64,000 nt of DNA from assembly GCA_938029215.1 (NCBI GenBank), contig CALHFG010000021.1:1-64000 (forward strand), in the 5' to 3' direction. Position numbers and translations under genes: made by a program. Positions 1 through 8,001 of this stretch are shown in pieces (position 1 is the first letter of the stretch; each line of letters opens with the position of its first letter). The stretch comes from an uncultured Acidimicrobiales bacterium (GTDB taxonomy: Bacteria; Actinomycetota; Acidimicrobiia; Acidimicrobiales; SZUA-35). The notes under the pieces are model-generated. The model searched no databases. It saw only the letters and a program-made list of their open reading frames with translations, and was not told the DNA's origin.

Positions 1-809
1 CGGAAGAATTCGTATTGCATGGTGGCCGGCATGATGCTGCCGTCTTCGCCGAACGTCGGGCAGTCGATGTAGACGGGCACGATCTTGGCGTTGGAATTCA
101 GGTAGCCCTCGAGCGTGCGGCGATTTGGCTCGTGAATGTAGAGCGTGTTGCCGTTCTTGGAAGCAACATTGTGCCGAGCCACCAACGACATGACCGTCAT
201 CGACCCTTCGGTGTCGCGGACCGCGTCGAGCATCCGCAACGCCTGCCGATTTTTGCGATCACGGTACTGCATCACATCTTCGGTTGGGTTGCCATCCAGC
301 CGCGGCACGCTCTGTACGACCGAGGAGATGTTTGACAACATCTCGACCACCGGGAATTCGCCGGTGCCCACATCGAGGGATATCTCAGAGATCATTTCAC
401 TGACCACCTGCACTGTGGTGGAGCGCCGTCCCAGTCCGATTCGACCCAGGGTCTCGGCCAGGACAGGTACGTCGGTGAACTGCCCGTGGTCGGTGACGAA
501 GACGAGTGACTCCCCCGAGTCGATCCATCCGCGCAGCCCGTGTTTGATGATGAATGCTTCCAGATCGTCGGTGAACCTTTGGTGGCTCTCTGGGGTGGCA
601 ATGATGTCGAGAAGGGTCTGATCGATGGAGGCCCGACCGTCGTAGGCGTGGAGCGTTTGAGCCATCGAAAAGCGCGCATCATCGAACTGTCTGACCGTAA
701 AGGCAGGGAAGCGGGTCTTGATGGTCTCGGCATAGATGTCGTACAGCGCCCGTTCGGGCAACAGTTCGGTCCAGCGGTCCAAAGCATGATCAGCGGGGAT
801 TCGGTTCAC
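1..809 (-). CDS. Unrecognised protein, C-terminus cut by window edge
   Basis: The frame is open from a GTG at 809 to the left edge, giving 269 codons without the C-terminus. An in-frame TAA lies five codons upstream of the GTG, so the start cannot be much earlier. Codon use is high-GC and the product is soluble and mixed alpha/beta in composition, with no signal peptide. I do not recognise the family. An H-x4-D motif (HGQFTD, about residues 108-113) followed by a Leu/Val-rich stretch recalls PlsC-type acyltransferases, but the motif is short and this is only a hint. The gene is divergent from the luciferase-like gene at 876, with 66 bases between starts. Confidence 0.6.
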   Translation of the reverse strand, partial: MNRIPADHALDRWTELLPERALYDIYAETIKTRFPAFTVRQFDDARFSMAQTLHAYDGRASIDQTLLDIIATPESHQRFTDDLEAFIIKHGLRGWIDSGESLVFVTDHGQFTDVPVLAETLGRIGLGRRSTTVQVVSEMISEISLDVGTGEFPVVEMLSNISSVVQSVPRLDGNPTEDVMQYRDRKNRQALRMLDAVRDTEGSMTVMSLVARHNVASKNGNTLYIHEPNRRTLEGYLNSNAKIVPVYIDCPTFGEDGSIMPATMQYEFF

Positions 810-875
810 GATTCCGCCACCTTAGGGCCGTCGGGTTCAGATCACGATCATGCGATAACCCGCTACTGTCAGACC

Positions 876-1634
876 ATGACTCTTGTAGGCGTCCAGCTTC
901 ATCCTCAACACTGTTCGCTGGACGATTTGCGAACCAGCTGGAAGGCAGCCGACGAAGCCGGCCTCGATTCGATCTGGACCTGGGACCATTTCTATCCGCT
1001 ATATGGCGAACCAGACGGCGATCACTTCGAGGGCTGGTCGCTGTTGGCAGCCATGGCAGCCGATACCAAGCAGGCCAAACTGGGCCTCCTAGTGTCGTGC
1101 AATAGCTACCGAAACCCCGAGATGGCAGCCGACATGACCCGTACCATCGACCACATCTCGGGTGGCCGCGTGTACTTCGGTATCGGCTCGGGGTGGTTCG
1201 AGCGTGACTACGCCGAATACGGTTTCGACTTCGGTACCGCAGGTAGCCGGCTGACCGAGCTTCGGGATGCTCTTCCTCGCATCATCAACAGGCTTCACGC
1301 CCTGAAACCGGCGCCGGTTGGGCCCCTTCCATTGCTCATTGGTGGCGGCGGCGAGAAACGGACACTGAAGTACACCGCGCAGTACGCCGACGCCCACAAC
1401 ACCTTTGGCCCGCCCGACGTCTATGCCCACAAGATGAAGGTGCTCGACGATTGGTGCGCCGAGGTGGGCCGCGATCCCAAACAGATCGAGCGGACCGTCG
1501 CGATCGACACCTCGCCTGAGCAAATGGCGTGGGCTGAGGACTTGGTTGCGGCCGGCGCCACCCACATCATTGTGATGACACCGGCACCATTCGACCTGGG
1601 CCCGGCTTTGGAACTCAAAGAACGTTTGGCCTGA
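876..1634 (+). CDS. LLM-class F420-dependent oxidoreductase
   Basis: This 252-residue protein belongs to the luciferase-like monooxygenase (LLM) superfamily, most of whose actinobacterial members use coenzyme F420 to oxidise or reduce small organic substrates in the cytoplasm. The N-terminus MTLVGVQLHP, the strand with DSIWTWDHF, the segment SGGRVYFGIGSGWFERDYAEYG and the PLLIGGGG strand are typical of the TIM-barrel fold. The ATG at 876 was chosen because it gives the usual family N-terminus; the open frame extends upstream to 540, but that part is not family-like. At about 250 residues it is shorter than the usual 290-330. The substrate cannot be inferred. Two more LLM genes lie at 6975 and 22467. 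Confidence 0.88.
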   Translation: MTLVGVQLHPQHCSLDDLRTSWKAADEAGLDSIWTWDHFYPLYGEPDGDHFEGWSLLAAMAADTKQAKLGLLVSCNSYRNPEMAADMTRTIDHISGGRVYFGIGSGWFERDYAEYGFDFGTAGSRLTELRDALPRIINRLHALKPAPVGPLPLLIGGGGEKRTLKYTAQYADAHNTFGPPDVYAHKMKVLDDWCAEVGRDPKQIERTVAIDTSPEQMAWAEDLVAAGATHIIVMTPAPFDLGPALELKERLA

Positions 1635-1708
1635 GGCCGTACTTTTGGCCGAGGCACAAGGCCCGTTCGGCCGAAGCGGTCGACGCCTACGGAAACTAGG
1701 TTCGAGGT

Positions 1709-2182
1709 ATGGCTTCAGACGCTCCCAAGAGTCCCTTTTTGCCCCCTCGCTGGGTCATCACAACCGCGTGGAAAATCCATCGAGCCCTCTACCGCTGGAG
1801 TGGGGGACGTTTCGGACTTCGACGGCCGAGTCCAGACAGCTACGGGCTTGGCGAGATGACGACCATCGGGCGGCGAAGCGGTGAACCTCGGTCGATCATG
1901 TTCGGGTACTACCTCGACGGTGACGACCTGGTGACGATGGCGATGAACGGCTGGGGAGCTCCCGAACCGGGCTGGTGGCTTAACTTGCAGGCGAACCCGG
2001 AGGCCACGATCACACTTGTAGACGGGCCCCGGCGCGTCGTTTCCCGCGCAGCCGAGGGGTCTGAGCGAGACCGGTTGTGGGCGCGGTGGGCTGAACTAGA
2101 CAAGGGCCTCGATGGGTACGCCAGCCGCCGACCGAATGAAACTGCTGTGGTGATCCTCTCGCCAATCCCCGACAAGACTTAG
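1709..2182 (+). CDS. Deazaflavin (F420)-dependent nitroreductase-family protein
   Basis: This 157-residue protein has the DDN/Rv3547-like split-barrel pattern: an N-terminal helix, then TTIGRRSGEPRSIMFGYYLDGD, the motif MNGWGAPEPGWWLNLQANPEATI, and a C-terminal RWAELDKGLDGYASRRP segment. Family members bind F420 and reduce quinones, nitroaromatics or other acceptors, often at the membrane; the physiological substrate here is unknown. The gene starts 74 bases after the preceding LLM gene on the same strand, so the two F420 proteins may be co-transcribed. The ATG start gives a normal family length. Confidence 0.9.
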   Translation: MASDAPKSPFLPPRWVITTAWKIHRALYRWSGGRFGLRRPSPDSYGLGEMTTIGRRSGEPRSIMFGYYLDGDDLVTMAMNGWGAPEPGWWLNLQANPEATITLVDGPRRVVSRAAEGSERDRLWARWAELDKGLDGYASRRPNETAVVILSPIPDKT

Positions 2183-2212
2183 TTACCACGTGGTCGGACC
2201 GACGGACTGAGT

Positions 2213-2953
2213 ATGCGACGTTCACGTCTGGCGCTCATCTACGCCTTTACTCTTGGTGTCGCATCGTGCGGTACGACGACCACGGTGGAACCGTCAATCG
2301 GGGACCAACCGGCGGTTGAGGAGGAGACTGACGATTCGATCAACGAGTCAGAGGACTCTGAAGAGATCTACCCCGAAGATACCGACGCCGCGGCTCAGGC
2401 GGAATCTCGTGGCGCTATCGATGGGACCGAAGTTCTTGAACCTGCGAACGCTCTACTGAGCAGCATCGATGGATGGACTGCGGTGGACAACTTCTACTGG
2501 GAACCGATCGGCTTTGAGCCCTCGAGCGACTGTGCACCGCTGAACGAGATTCTCGCGTTGGAGGATTGGGGAATTCCTACCGGGTTCTGGCTCCGTGAAG
2601 GCGACGAGCTGTGGCAGCACGCGGCGGACCTGAATACCGAAGCCAACGTGGGCAACTACCTGGCCGCAGTCGATTCGATCGCCACATCGTGTCCAACTGC
2701 GAGCTTCGGTGGCGGTTCACTTTCGTTCGAGCCCCTTTCATCGTCGAGTCGGCCTGGCTTCGGACTCACCACCGACGAGAACACGTCGGCAACGTGGATG
2801 TTCGAGGCGGGGCGCACCAGCCGGTCGATCGCAATTGGCCGCGCGAACACTGTGGTTCTTCTGACTCTCGTCGCCGAGGATTTCGATGAGAACGAGCTTG
2901 ATCGGCTCATGGACGCCGCCGAAGCCCGACTGGCTTCGATTCCGCCCGAGTAG
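2213..2953 (+). CDS. Putative secreted lipoprotein, unknown function
   Basis: This 246-residue protein begins with a lipoprotein signal: a basic n-region (MRRSR), a hydrophobic core and a lipobox ending GVASC, so it should be lipid-anchored at the extracytoplasmic face through Cys19. After the Cys comes a Thr-rich then strongly acidic low-complexity linker (residues about 20-65), followed by a globular domain with two Cys that could pair (SDCAPL and TSCPT). I do not recognise a family. It lies 30 bases after the F420 nitroreductase gene and is convergent with, and abuts, the oxygenase gene at 2954. Confidence 0.72.
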   Translation: MRRSRLALIYAFTLGVASCGTTTTVEPSIGDQPAVEEETDDSINESEDSEEIYPEDTDAAAQAESRGAIDGTEVLEPANALLSSIDGWTAVDNFYWEPIGFEPSSDCAPLNEILALEDWGIPTGFWLREGDELWQHAADLNTEANVGNYLAAVDSIATSCPTASFGGGSLSFEPLSSSSRPGFGLTTDENTSATWMFEAGRTSRSIAIGRANTVVLLTLVAEDFDENELDRLMDAAEARLASIPPE

Positions 2954-3724
2954 TTAACGTCCGTAGAAGGTTCGCCGCGCCGAATCCGAAAGCGCCACCC
3001 CGGGTTGATCGTTGTAGGCGAACACCACCAACATTCTGGTCGTGTTGCCCTCGGTTGGCGTTACTCGATGAAGAGCATCGCGACCACGAAACAGAACAAG
3101 GTCCCCGGGTTTGAACCGCAGGTGCTTCACCGGCTCATCGCCAGCCAATACCGACGCCACTCGCTCGTAGGCCATGTCTCCGGCGGCGGAGTTTCGTACC
3201 GCAGGAACGTATTCGAATCGGCCTCCGCTATCTGGCGCCTGCAGAAGCAAGGTGACGGCGAACGATGAATTATCGAAGTGCCAGCCAAGTTCCATACCTG
3301 CCGCAGCAAAGTGCACGTTGATCGACGAAAGGTCGTCGGCGTACGGGTAGATCGAATCGATACCTAGCACGCCACAGAGAAACGTCTGAAACGCAACGTC
3401 GTTGTAGATCTCGCGGAGAGGTGAAGTCGCAGGGATCTGATCATCGGCGATAAGACCCTTGCTACTTACTATCTGGGTGTTGAACGGATGATTCTCGCCC
3501 AGGTCCGGATTCTTCGGAGTCAGATAGACGTTGTGGGTTGTTCCTGCGTAGAACGCATCCGACTGGCGCAGAGCCGACTCTGCAACAACCTGACTAATCG
3601 TCTCCGCTTTGGCGAATCCCTGCAGGACCAAGGCTCCGTCGATGTCCAACCTCGCCTTGCAACCATCGACGTAGGAAGGGTCGAGAATTGGGTGTCTCGT
3701 CGTATTGAGATGCGAGGTGGTCAT
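2954..3724 (-). CDS. 2OG-Fe(II) oxygenase, HalD/ArpA-like
   Basis: This 256-residue protein carries the Fe(II) facial triad expected of a 2-oxoglutarate-dependent dioxygenase: H149-x-D151 in GWHFDNSSF and H219 in DALHRVTP, with Arg230 eleven residues later as the likely 2OG carboxylate binder. The overall pattern (GCKARLDIDGALVLQGF near the N-terminus, GRFEYVPAVR, KPGDLVLFRGRDALHRV) matches the HalD/ArpA-domain group, which includes hydroxylases or halogenases of free amino acids and secondary-metabolite enzymes. Position 151 is Asp rather than Gly, so hydroxylation rather than halogenation is expected. The substrate is unknown and no biosynthetic cluster surrounds it. Confidence 0.8.
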   Translation of the reverse strand: MTTSHLNTTRHPILDPSYVDGCKARLDIDGALVLQGFAKAETISQVVAESALRQSDAFYAGTTHNVYLTPKNPDLGENHPFNTQIVSSKGLIADDQIPATSPLREIYNDVAFQTFLCGVLGIDSIYPYADDLSSINVHFAAAGMELGWHFDNSSFAVTLLLQAPDSGGRFEYVPAVRNSAAGDMAYERVASVLAGDEPVKHLRFKPGDLVLFRGRDALHRVTPTEGNTTRMLVVFAYNDQPGVALSDSARRTFYGR

Positions 3725-3767
3725 GGTGCGCTCACTGGGCCGTTACGTTACAGCCCATGAGGCCACT

Positions 3768-4283
3768 TCAGCCCTCGATGTGCTGGTCATACAGCTCCCG
3801 AGGCCAGTAGCGGGTTGGCACAATGCCGTCCCTGTCGATCAGGTCGGTCTTGATCAGGTCGTACTCATAGCAATTCAGTTCGTACTGATTTCCCCAGGGG
3901 TCGACCAGGTCGATGGCCCAACACATGTCGAAGTCGATGACATCGGTCGCTACCAACGGCCTGCCGTGCGGACTGTCGAGCTCACCTGGCAACGAGCGAA
4001 TGAACGACATGAACCGTTCGGCGTCCATGCTGAACGCCACCCCGGTTTTCTGCGGGATCATGGGGTGGGAGTCAGTGGCCTCGAACAGCGCCAACATCGT
4101 GTCGCCGCCATCGGCCGAGATTTGCAGTGGTCCGCCTCGAAATCCGTTTGCCCAAAACTCAAACTTCTCAACCGGTTCGAAGCCAAGATGGTCCGCATAC
4201 CACCTCGCCGCCTCAGCCCGATTCGGGACACGGATGTGGACATGGTCGAGTCTTCCGACCGCGAACTTGGACGTAGTGGCCAT
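3768..4283 (-). CDS. VOC-superfamily (glyoxalase/dioxygenase-fold) protein
   Basis: This 171-residue protein starts MATTSKFAVGRLDHVHIRVPNR, a typical vicinal-oxygen-chelate first strand with a metal-ligand His (H14 or H16), followed by AARWYADHLGFEP and, near the end, IDLVDPWGNQYELNCYEYD with a candidate ligand Glu. Such proteins act on small molecules as isomerases, dioxygenases or resistance proteins. The frame stays open upstream to 4421, but that segment is not family-like; the ATG at 4283 gives a standard VOC N-terminus. It lies 43 bases downstream of the dioxygenase gene on the same strand. Substrate unknown. Confidence 0.82.
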   Translation of the reverse strand: MATTSKFAVGRLDHVHIRVPNRAEAARWYADHLGFEPVEKFEFWANGFRGGPLQISADGGDTMLALFEATDSHPMIPQKTGVAFSMDAERFMSFIRSLPGELDSPHGRPLVATDVIDFDMCWAIDLVDPWGNQYELNCYEYDLIKTDLIDRDGIVPTRYWPRELYDQHIEG

Positions 4284-4409
4284 GGTTTCACTGTAGGACG
4301 CCAACTTCGGCCCAACCATGGGTTCTGTATTTGTGGACGAACGATCACGCCACGCGCCCGGTTCGAATATTTCGGGACACGCCGAAACGCCGGTCTCTAT
4401 GGTTACCTC

Positions 4410-4709
4410 ATGGCCCTTCACCTTCTACTCGATTCAGCGGTCGACGATCTCCTGTGCCGGTGGCGGGCCCACGACGATCTGCGTCGGAACGGCAAGGCGA
4501 CCTGCGCACAACTTGCTGCAAGCCGAGTAAAGCTTGAAGAGACTCGGCGTCGGGTCCACGCCTTGCGGAACGCGTTCCACCCGAAGAGCGAGGACCTGCA
4601 CGGTGGGGCGTTTGTCTACTGCACACACCTTGAACAAGTGGTCCATCTGCGCCACGGACTGAGCTGCGTGTGCGGAACGAGCTCCCCCCTTCCCGCTGCG
4701 ACCTCATAA
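4410..4709 (+). CDS. Possible small hypothetical protein (99 aa)
   Basis: This open frame starts at ATG 4410. It encodes a helical, Arg/Leu-rich protein (AVDDLLCRWRAHDDLRRN, KLEETRRRVHALRNAF) with a short C-terminal segment holding Cys and His residues (YCTHLEQVVHLRHGLSCVCG). Codon use resembles the neighbours. A TATGGT box at 4398-4403 lies six bases before the ATG, which would fit a leaderless transcript, and a strong hairpin starts eight bases after the stop. These contextual signs favour this frame over a 73-codon frame on the opposite strand (4434-4655). I do not recognise a family, and the region could be non-coding. Confidence 0.42.
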   Translation: MALHLLLDSAVDDLLCRWRAHDDLRRNGKATCAQLAASRVKLEETRRRVHALRNAFHPKSEDLHGGAFVYCTHLEQVVHLRHGLSCVCGTSSPLPAATS

Positions 4710-4716
4710 CAGTTCT

Positions 4717-4758
4717 CCGTCGGAGGCCGCACGCCACTCTCGCGTGCACCTCCGGCGG
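4717..4758. terminator. Strong hairpin, probable bidirectional terminator
   Basis: An imperfect inverted repeat forms a stem of about 16 base pairs. The inner arms GCACGC (4729-4734) and GCGTGC (4742-4747) enclose a seven-base loop, and the outer arms include CGGAGG and CCTCCG. It lies between the stop of the small plus-strand ORF (4709) and the convergent end of the ArsR gene (4781). There is no T-run, as is common in actinobacteria, so termination is inferred from position and stability. Confidence 0.55.
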
Positions 4759-4780
4759 GCCGGCACGTGCCGTGTGAGGC

Positions 4781-5530
4781 TTAGGGGGCGCAGTACCCGA
4801 ACGTCTCCCGAAACCCGGTCCGACCACGGTCGGTAAGTTCGAGGGCTCGGCTCATCGGCTTTCGAATGAACCAACGCTCGTCAACGACAAACTGCAGGAA
4901 CTGGGCGGGAATCGCTCCGGCCAGGTGAGGTCGCCGCTCGCTCCAGTCCAAGCATCGCCGCAACTCTGGCCTCGTCATCGATCGTGGAGTTTGATTCACA
5001 TCGACACCGATCTTGTGGAAAGCAACCCGGCCCTGCTTGCTGAGGAGCACGCCATCATCGTCGATGGCAACCGCACCTGAGGCTTCTAGGTGATCGGTGA
5101 ACCCAACCGCGATCGTCCCGGCGATGTGATCATGACAGCTCCGGGCGTAGGCCATATCGACCGGCACTCGGGAGGAACGCTTGACCGGCAACCCCTCGCC
5201 CACCTGCATCATCGACTCCAGAAGTTCTGATACCGACGGGTCGTTCAGCCGGTAGTAGCGATGGCGCCCTTGCGCCTCGATAGCCACCAGGCCGCCGTCA
5301 AGCAACTTGCCAAGATGTTCACTGGCAGTAGATGCCGCCACACCAACATGGCGGTGTAGTTCGGTCACCGTGTAGGCCCGGCCATCGAGAAGCGCGTTGA
5401 GCAAATGGACTCGGGTCGGGTCCGACAGGAGTTTTCCCAGCGTCACGACACTTCGGCAAGCCATATCCGCACAGTACTGTCGTAACAGTTCGGCCGCCGC
5501 CGAAATCTCAGCCGAGCGGTCCGTCACCAC
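4781..5530 (-). CDS. ArsR-family winged-helix transcriptional regulator
   Basis: This roughly 249-residue protein has an N-terminal ArsR-type winged helix: LGKLLSDPTRVHLLNALLDGRAYTVTELHRHVGVAASTASEHLGKLLDGGLVAIEAQGRHRYYRL. It is followed by a longer C-terminal region ending with RCLDWSERRPHLAGAIPA and ALELTDRGRTGFRETFG, a tail found in one actinobacterial ArsR subgroup. Classical metal-binding Cys clusters are absent, so a non-metal signal is likely. The start is uncertain: GTG at 5530 or 5527, or ATG at 5464; the frame runs open to 5797. It is divergent from the small NTF2-like gene at 5570, a possible target. Confidence 0.85.
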   Translation of the reverse strand: MVTDRSAEISAAAELLRQYCADMACRSVVTLGKLLSDPTRVHLLNALLDGRAYTVTELHRHVGVAASTASEHLGKLLDGGLVAIEAQGRHRYYRLNDPSVSELLESMMQVGEGLPVKRSSRVPVDMAYARSCHDHIAGTIAVGFTDHLEASGAVAIDDDGVLLSKQGRVAFHKIGVDVNQTPRSMTRPELRRCLDWSERRPHLAGAIPAQFLQFVVDERWFIRKPMSRALELTDRGRTGFRETFGYCAP

Positions 5531-5569
5531 CAAGTAGGGTCGGACATAACAACTACCACGGAGATCACG

Positions 5570-5932
5570 ATGCCGGAGTACCCCGAGGCCCTCGACCACA
5601 TGCTCGCAGCATGGAACGAGCGTGACCCTCAACAGGTTCGAGCGCATCTCGAACGGGCCCTGGCGCCTGGCGTGAGTTTCATCGATCCCAGCATCGAAAC
5701 CAACGGAATCGACGAATTTGAAGCCAACGTTCACGATGTTCAACAAAAGTTGCCCGGCGCTGACTATGCCCGCACTACGGCCGTCGACAGCCATCACGGC
5801 CTGTATCGATACGGCTGGTCAATTCGCCAGGGCGGAGAGCTGATACTGCCGGGCTTCGACGTGACCGAGGTCGCCGAGAGCGGCAAGGTGATCCGGGTAC
5901 TTGGATTCTTCGGCACCCTGGACCAGCTGTGA
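5570..5932 (+). CDS. NTF2/SnoaL-like small protein
   Basis: This 120-residue protein has the cone-shaped NTF2-like pattern: an N-terminal helix ALDHMLAAWNERDPQQVRAHLERALAPGVSFIDPS, a second helix GIDEFEANVHDVQQKLPG, then strands YRYGWSIRQGG and GFDVTEVAESGKVIRVLGFFG. Such domains occur in ketosteroid isomerase-like enzymes and in ligand-binding proteins; the catalytic role is not predictable. A weak purine-rich ribosome site (CGGAGATC) precedes the ATG. It lies divergent from the ArsR gene, so it may be under that regulator's control (inference). Confidence 0.78.
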   Translation: MPEYPEALDHMLAAWNERDPQQVRAHLERALAPGVSFIDPSIETNGIDEFEANVHDVQQKLPGADYARTTAVDSHHGLYRYGWSIRQGGELILPGFDVTEVAESGKVIRVLGFFGTLDQL

Positions 5933-5972
5933 GCGCCGTTCTACGGCCCGCTTCAGCCGCCGGCCCGATCGA

Positions 5973-6962
5973 CTACTCGGCCGAGGGCCCCGATGGACCC
6001 ATCGAGGTGGCCGCCCATAGGTACGAAAAACCTCTCGGCTGAGCGGCCCTGGTCGGCCTGCTAGCGAATGCCGAACTGCCAAGCCCGTAGAACATCTCCT
6101 GAAACAGTGGACCGACGCCAAGCAGATGTCGGGGTCGACGAGGAACCAATCGTTTCGCCGCCTCAGCCAGTCCTCTCATCCGACGACCTGGCGTCTGTAG
6201 TTCACCGGCCAGGATCCACGCGATAGACCAGTCATGGAGTGGACCAATACCCAAGAGTTCTCTTCGGTCGGCATGTTTCGCCCGGATGTAGTCGAGGGCA
6301 TCCCACGCAGCGCTTCGGTCGTTGATCATCTGGCCCGGCCACAACCGATACGTTGCCAACTCCTCATCAATCAGGATCGGTTCGACAACCTCGGACAGCC
6401 GTATCCAACAATCCCAGTCGGCGAAGTAGCCCAACGCGGAGTCCCAGCCACCGACGCTGCGCAACAGGTTTGTGTCCACCAGCACCACCGACGCCCCGGC
6501 AGGAACCGGGTTTTGCATCAACACCAACCTGGAAAAATCGCGTCGGCCCATGAGCTCGATCGCTCGCCCCAAATCCCATCCTCGTCGTCGTCGGCCCTGC
6601 AGGTCGGCCCTGCCCGCGGCCGCAATACACCAGCCCCTCGTGGAACCGAGCGCCTCGACTTGCCGCGCCAGCTTATGCGGACGCCACAGGTCGTCGTCAT
6701 CACAGAACGCAACCAGGTCCGAGGTGACCGCCGCAAGACCGGCGGCCCGGGCAGCACCTTCGCCAGTTCGACCTGCGGTGTCGACCACATCCGCCCGCTG
6801 AGCAATGGAGACGGGGGCCGGCTTGCCACTGTCGTTCACCACGATGATTCGAGTGCCGACACCAACTTGAGCCTGAACAGCGTCGATTGCTTGACCGAGG
6901 AGATCCCAACGACCGATGGTCGGTATGACCACGTCAACAACAGGCATTGACCAGTCGTTCAT
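5973..6962 (-). CDS. Family 2 glycosyltransferase
   Basis: This 329-residue protein opens with VVDVVIPTIGRWDLLGQAIDAVQAQ, the first Rossmann-like strand and helix of GT-A/GT2 enzymes, and has a DXD-type metal/nucleotide-sugar site in LVAFCDDDDLWRPHKL (about residues 87-91). The acceptor side includes GYFADWDCWIRLSEV. No transmembrane helices are evident, so it is probably a cytoplasmic or peripheral transferase acting on a cell-surface glycan. It is isolated from other glycan genes. The start could also be Met6 at 6947. The nature of donor and acceptor cannot be read from the sequence. Confidence 0.85.
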   Translation of the reverse strand: MNDWSMPVVDVVIPTIGRWDLLGQAIDAVQAQVGVGTRIIVVNDSGKPAPVSIAQRADVVDTAGRTGEGAARAAGLAAVTSDLVAFCDDDDLWRPHKLARQVEALGSTRGWCIAAAGRADLQGRRRRGWDLGRAIELMGRRDFSRLVLMQNPVPAGASVVLVDTNLLRSVGGWDSALGYFADWDCWIRLSEVVEPILIDEELATYRLWPGQMINDRSAAWDALDYIRAKHADRRELLGIGPLHDWSIAWILAGELQTPGRRMRGLAEAAKRLVPRRPRHLLGVGPLFQEMFYGLGSSAFASRPTRAAQPRGFSYLWAATSMGPSGPSAE

Positions 6963-6974
6963 GGGCAGCAGAGT

Positions 6975-7889
6975 CTAGTGGTCCGCGTGGCGATGAAACT
7001 CCGCCAGCACGTCGCCGAGGAACTCGATGCTGTCCCGAGTGATCGGATCGACGCAGAGCTGAACGTGGGCTGCTCCGGCGGCTTCGAACTCACGCAACTG
7101 GTCTGCCAGCTCTGCTGCAGAACCAACGAGTGGTTGAATCTCCTCACCTTCGACGTAGTCGCCCATTTGGCGTCCGGTCCCACCCTCGAGGCGAACGTAA
7201 ACGGCCGCCGTCGCCTGGACGTCGCCGACGGGACGCCCGGCGGAAACGATCAACGCATCGACCCGTTTCTTCTCCCGGGAAAACCCATCGGCAGTGTTGC
7301 CGTACTGGCTCCACCACATGTTCCATGCGTCCACATGAGGCAGCGTGATGTCGAGCATCCGATCGCCAATCGACCCGATCATGAGCGGCGGACCCTTAGG
7401 CCGTGGGGAACGTGGGTGCAGAACACACCGGTCGGCCTCGTAGTAGGTGCCGCGAAAATCGATCTCTCCGTCCCGGAGGAGGGACCGAATGATCGTGAAC
7501 GCCTCTTCGAATCGGCTTACTCGCCGGTCGTACGCGAAACCGAACGCGTCGTACTCTCTGCGATTCCACCCGGCACCAAGTCCGACAATCAGGCGGCCTT
7601 GCGAGATTGCATCGACCGTCGCCGCCTGCTTTGCAAGCATCGGCGGAGCATGAAAGCTTGTAGAAGCGACGAGCGGACCAAGTTCGATTGTGCTCGTGCT
7701 GGCCGCCAGCGCCGCCAACGTCGTCCATGCCTCCCAGGGGCCACGTGGCCCGACCGGCAGGTCGTAAATGAGGTGATCGCCGTACCAAACCGAATCGAAA
7801 CCGACTCGTTCGGCGTCTCGGGCCATCTCGATCAGCTCGGGAAACGGAACCTCCCACTCCACCTCGGGGAGCTGAACCCCAATCTTCAT
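6975..7889 (-). CDS. LLM-class F420-dependent oxidoreductase
   Basis: This protein starts MKIGVQLPEVEWEVPFPELIEMARDAERVGFDSVWYGDHLIY, a classic luciferase-like N-terminus, and continues with GRLIVGLGAGWNRREYDAFGF, PLMIGSIGDRMLDITLPHVDAWN and VGSAAELADQLREFEAAGAAHVQL. These mark the F420-dependent subgroup (TIM barrel). The function is an oxidoreduction on an unknown substrate. I chose the ATG at 7889 because it gives the family N-terminus; an ATG at 7955 would add 22 residues without family character, and no clear ribosome site decides it. It is divergent from the ABC exporter operon at 8002. Confidence 0.87.
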   Translation of the reverse strand: MKIGVQLPEVEWEVPFPELIEMARDAERVGFDSVWYGDHLIYDLPVGPRGPWEAWTTLAALAASTSTIELGPLVASTSFHAPPMLAKQAATVDAISQGRLIVGLGAGWNRREYDAFGFAYDRRVSRFEEAFTIIRSLLRDGEIDFRGTYYEADRCVLHPRSPRPKGPPLMIGSIGDRMLDITLPHVDAWNMWWSQYGNTADGFSREKKRVDALIVSAGRPVGDVQATAAVYVRLEGGTGRQMGDYVEGEEIQPLVGSAAELADQLREFEAAGAAHVQLCVDPITRDSIEFLGDVLAEFHRHADH

Positions 7890-8001
7890 CCTGGCGGAGG
7901 CCGCGGTGGTCACTCGACCATCGTAGAAGCGAGCTCGCCCGCGCGAAGAAGTCATCCCAAATCAACTGGGGTGTGAGAACGATGACGATTAACGTGAGAA
8001 G

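Noticed and set aside
3705-4409. Upstream part of a 334-codon plus-strand frame
   Set aside because: It is antisense to the VOC gene; only the segment after ATG 4410 looks coding.
4434-4655. 73-codon minus-strand frame
   Set aside because: The plus-strand frame has a better start context and a terminator hairpin just after its stop.
4709-4780. Group II intron domain V or riboswitch in the structured gap
   Set aside because: The hairpin is simple, no conserved core sequence of either class is visible, and a terminator explains its position.
6234-6950. 238-codon plus-strand frame
   Set aside because: It is antisense to the glycosyltransferase, and no family is seen.
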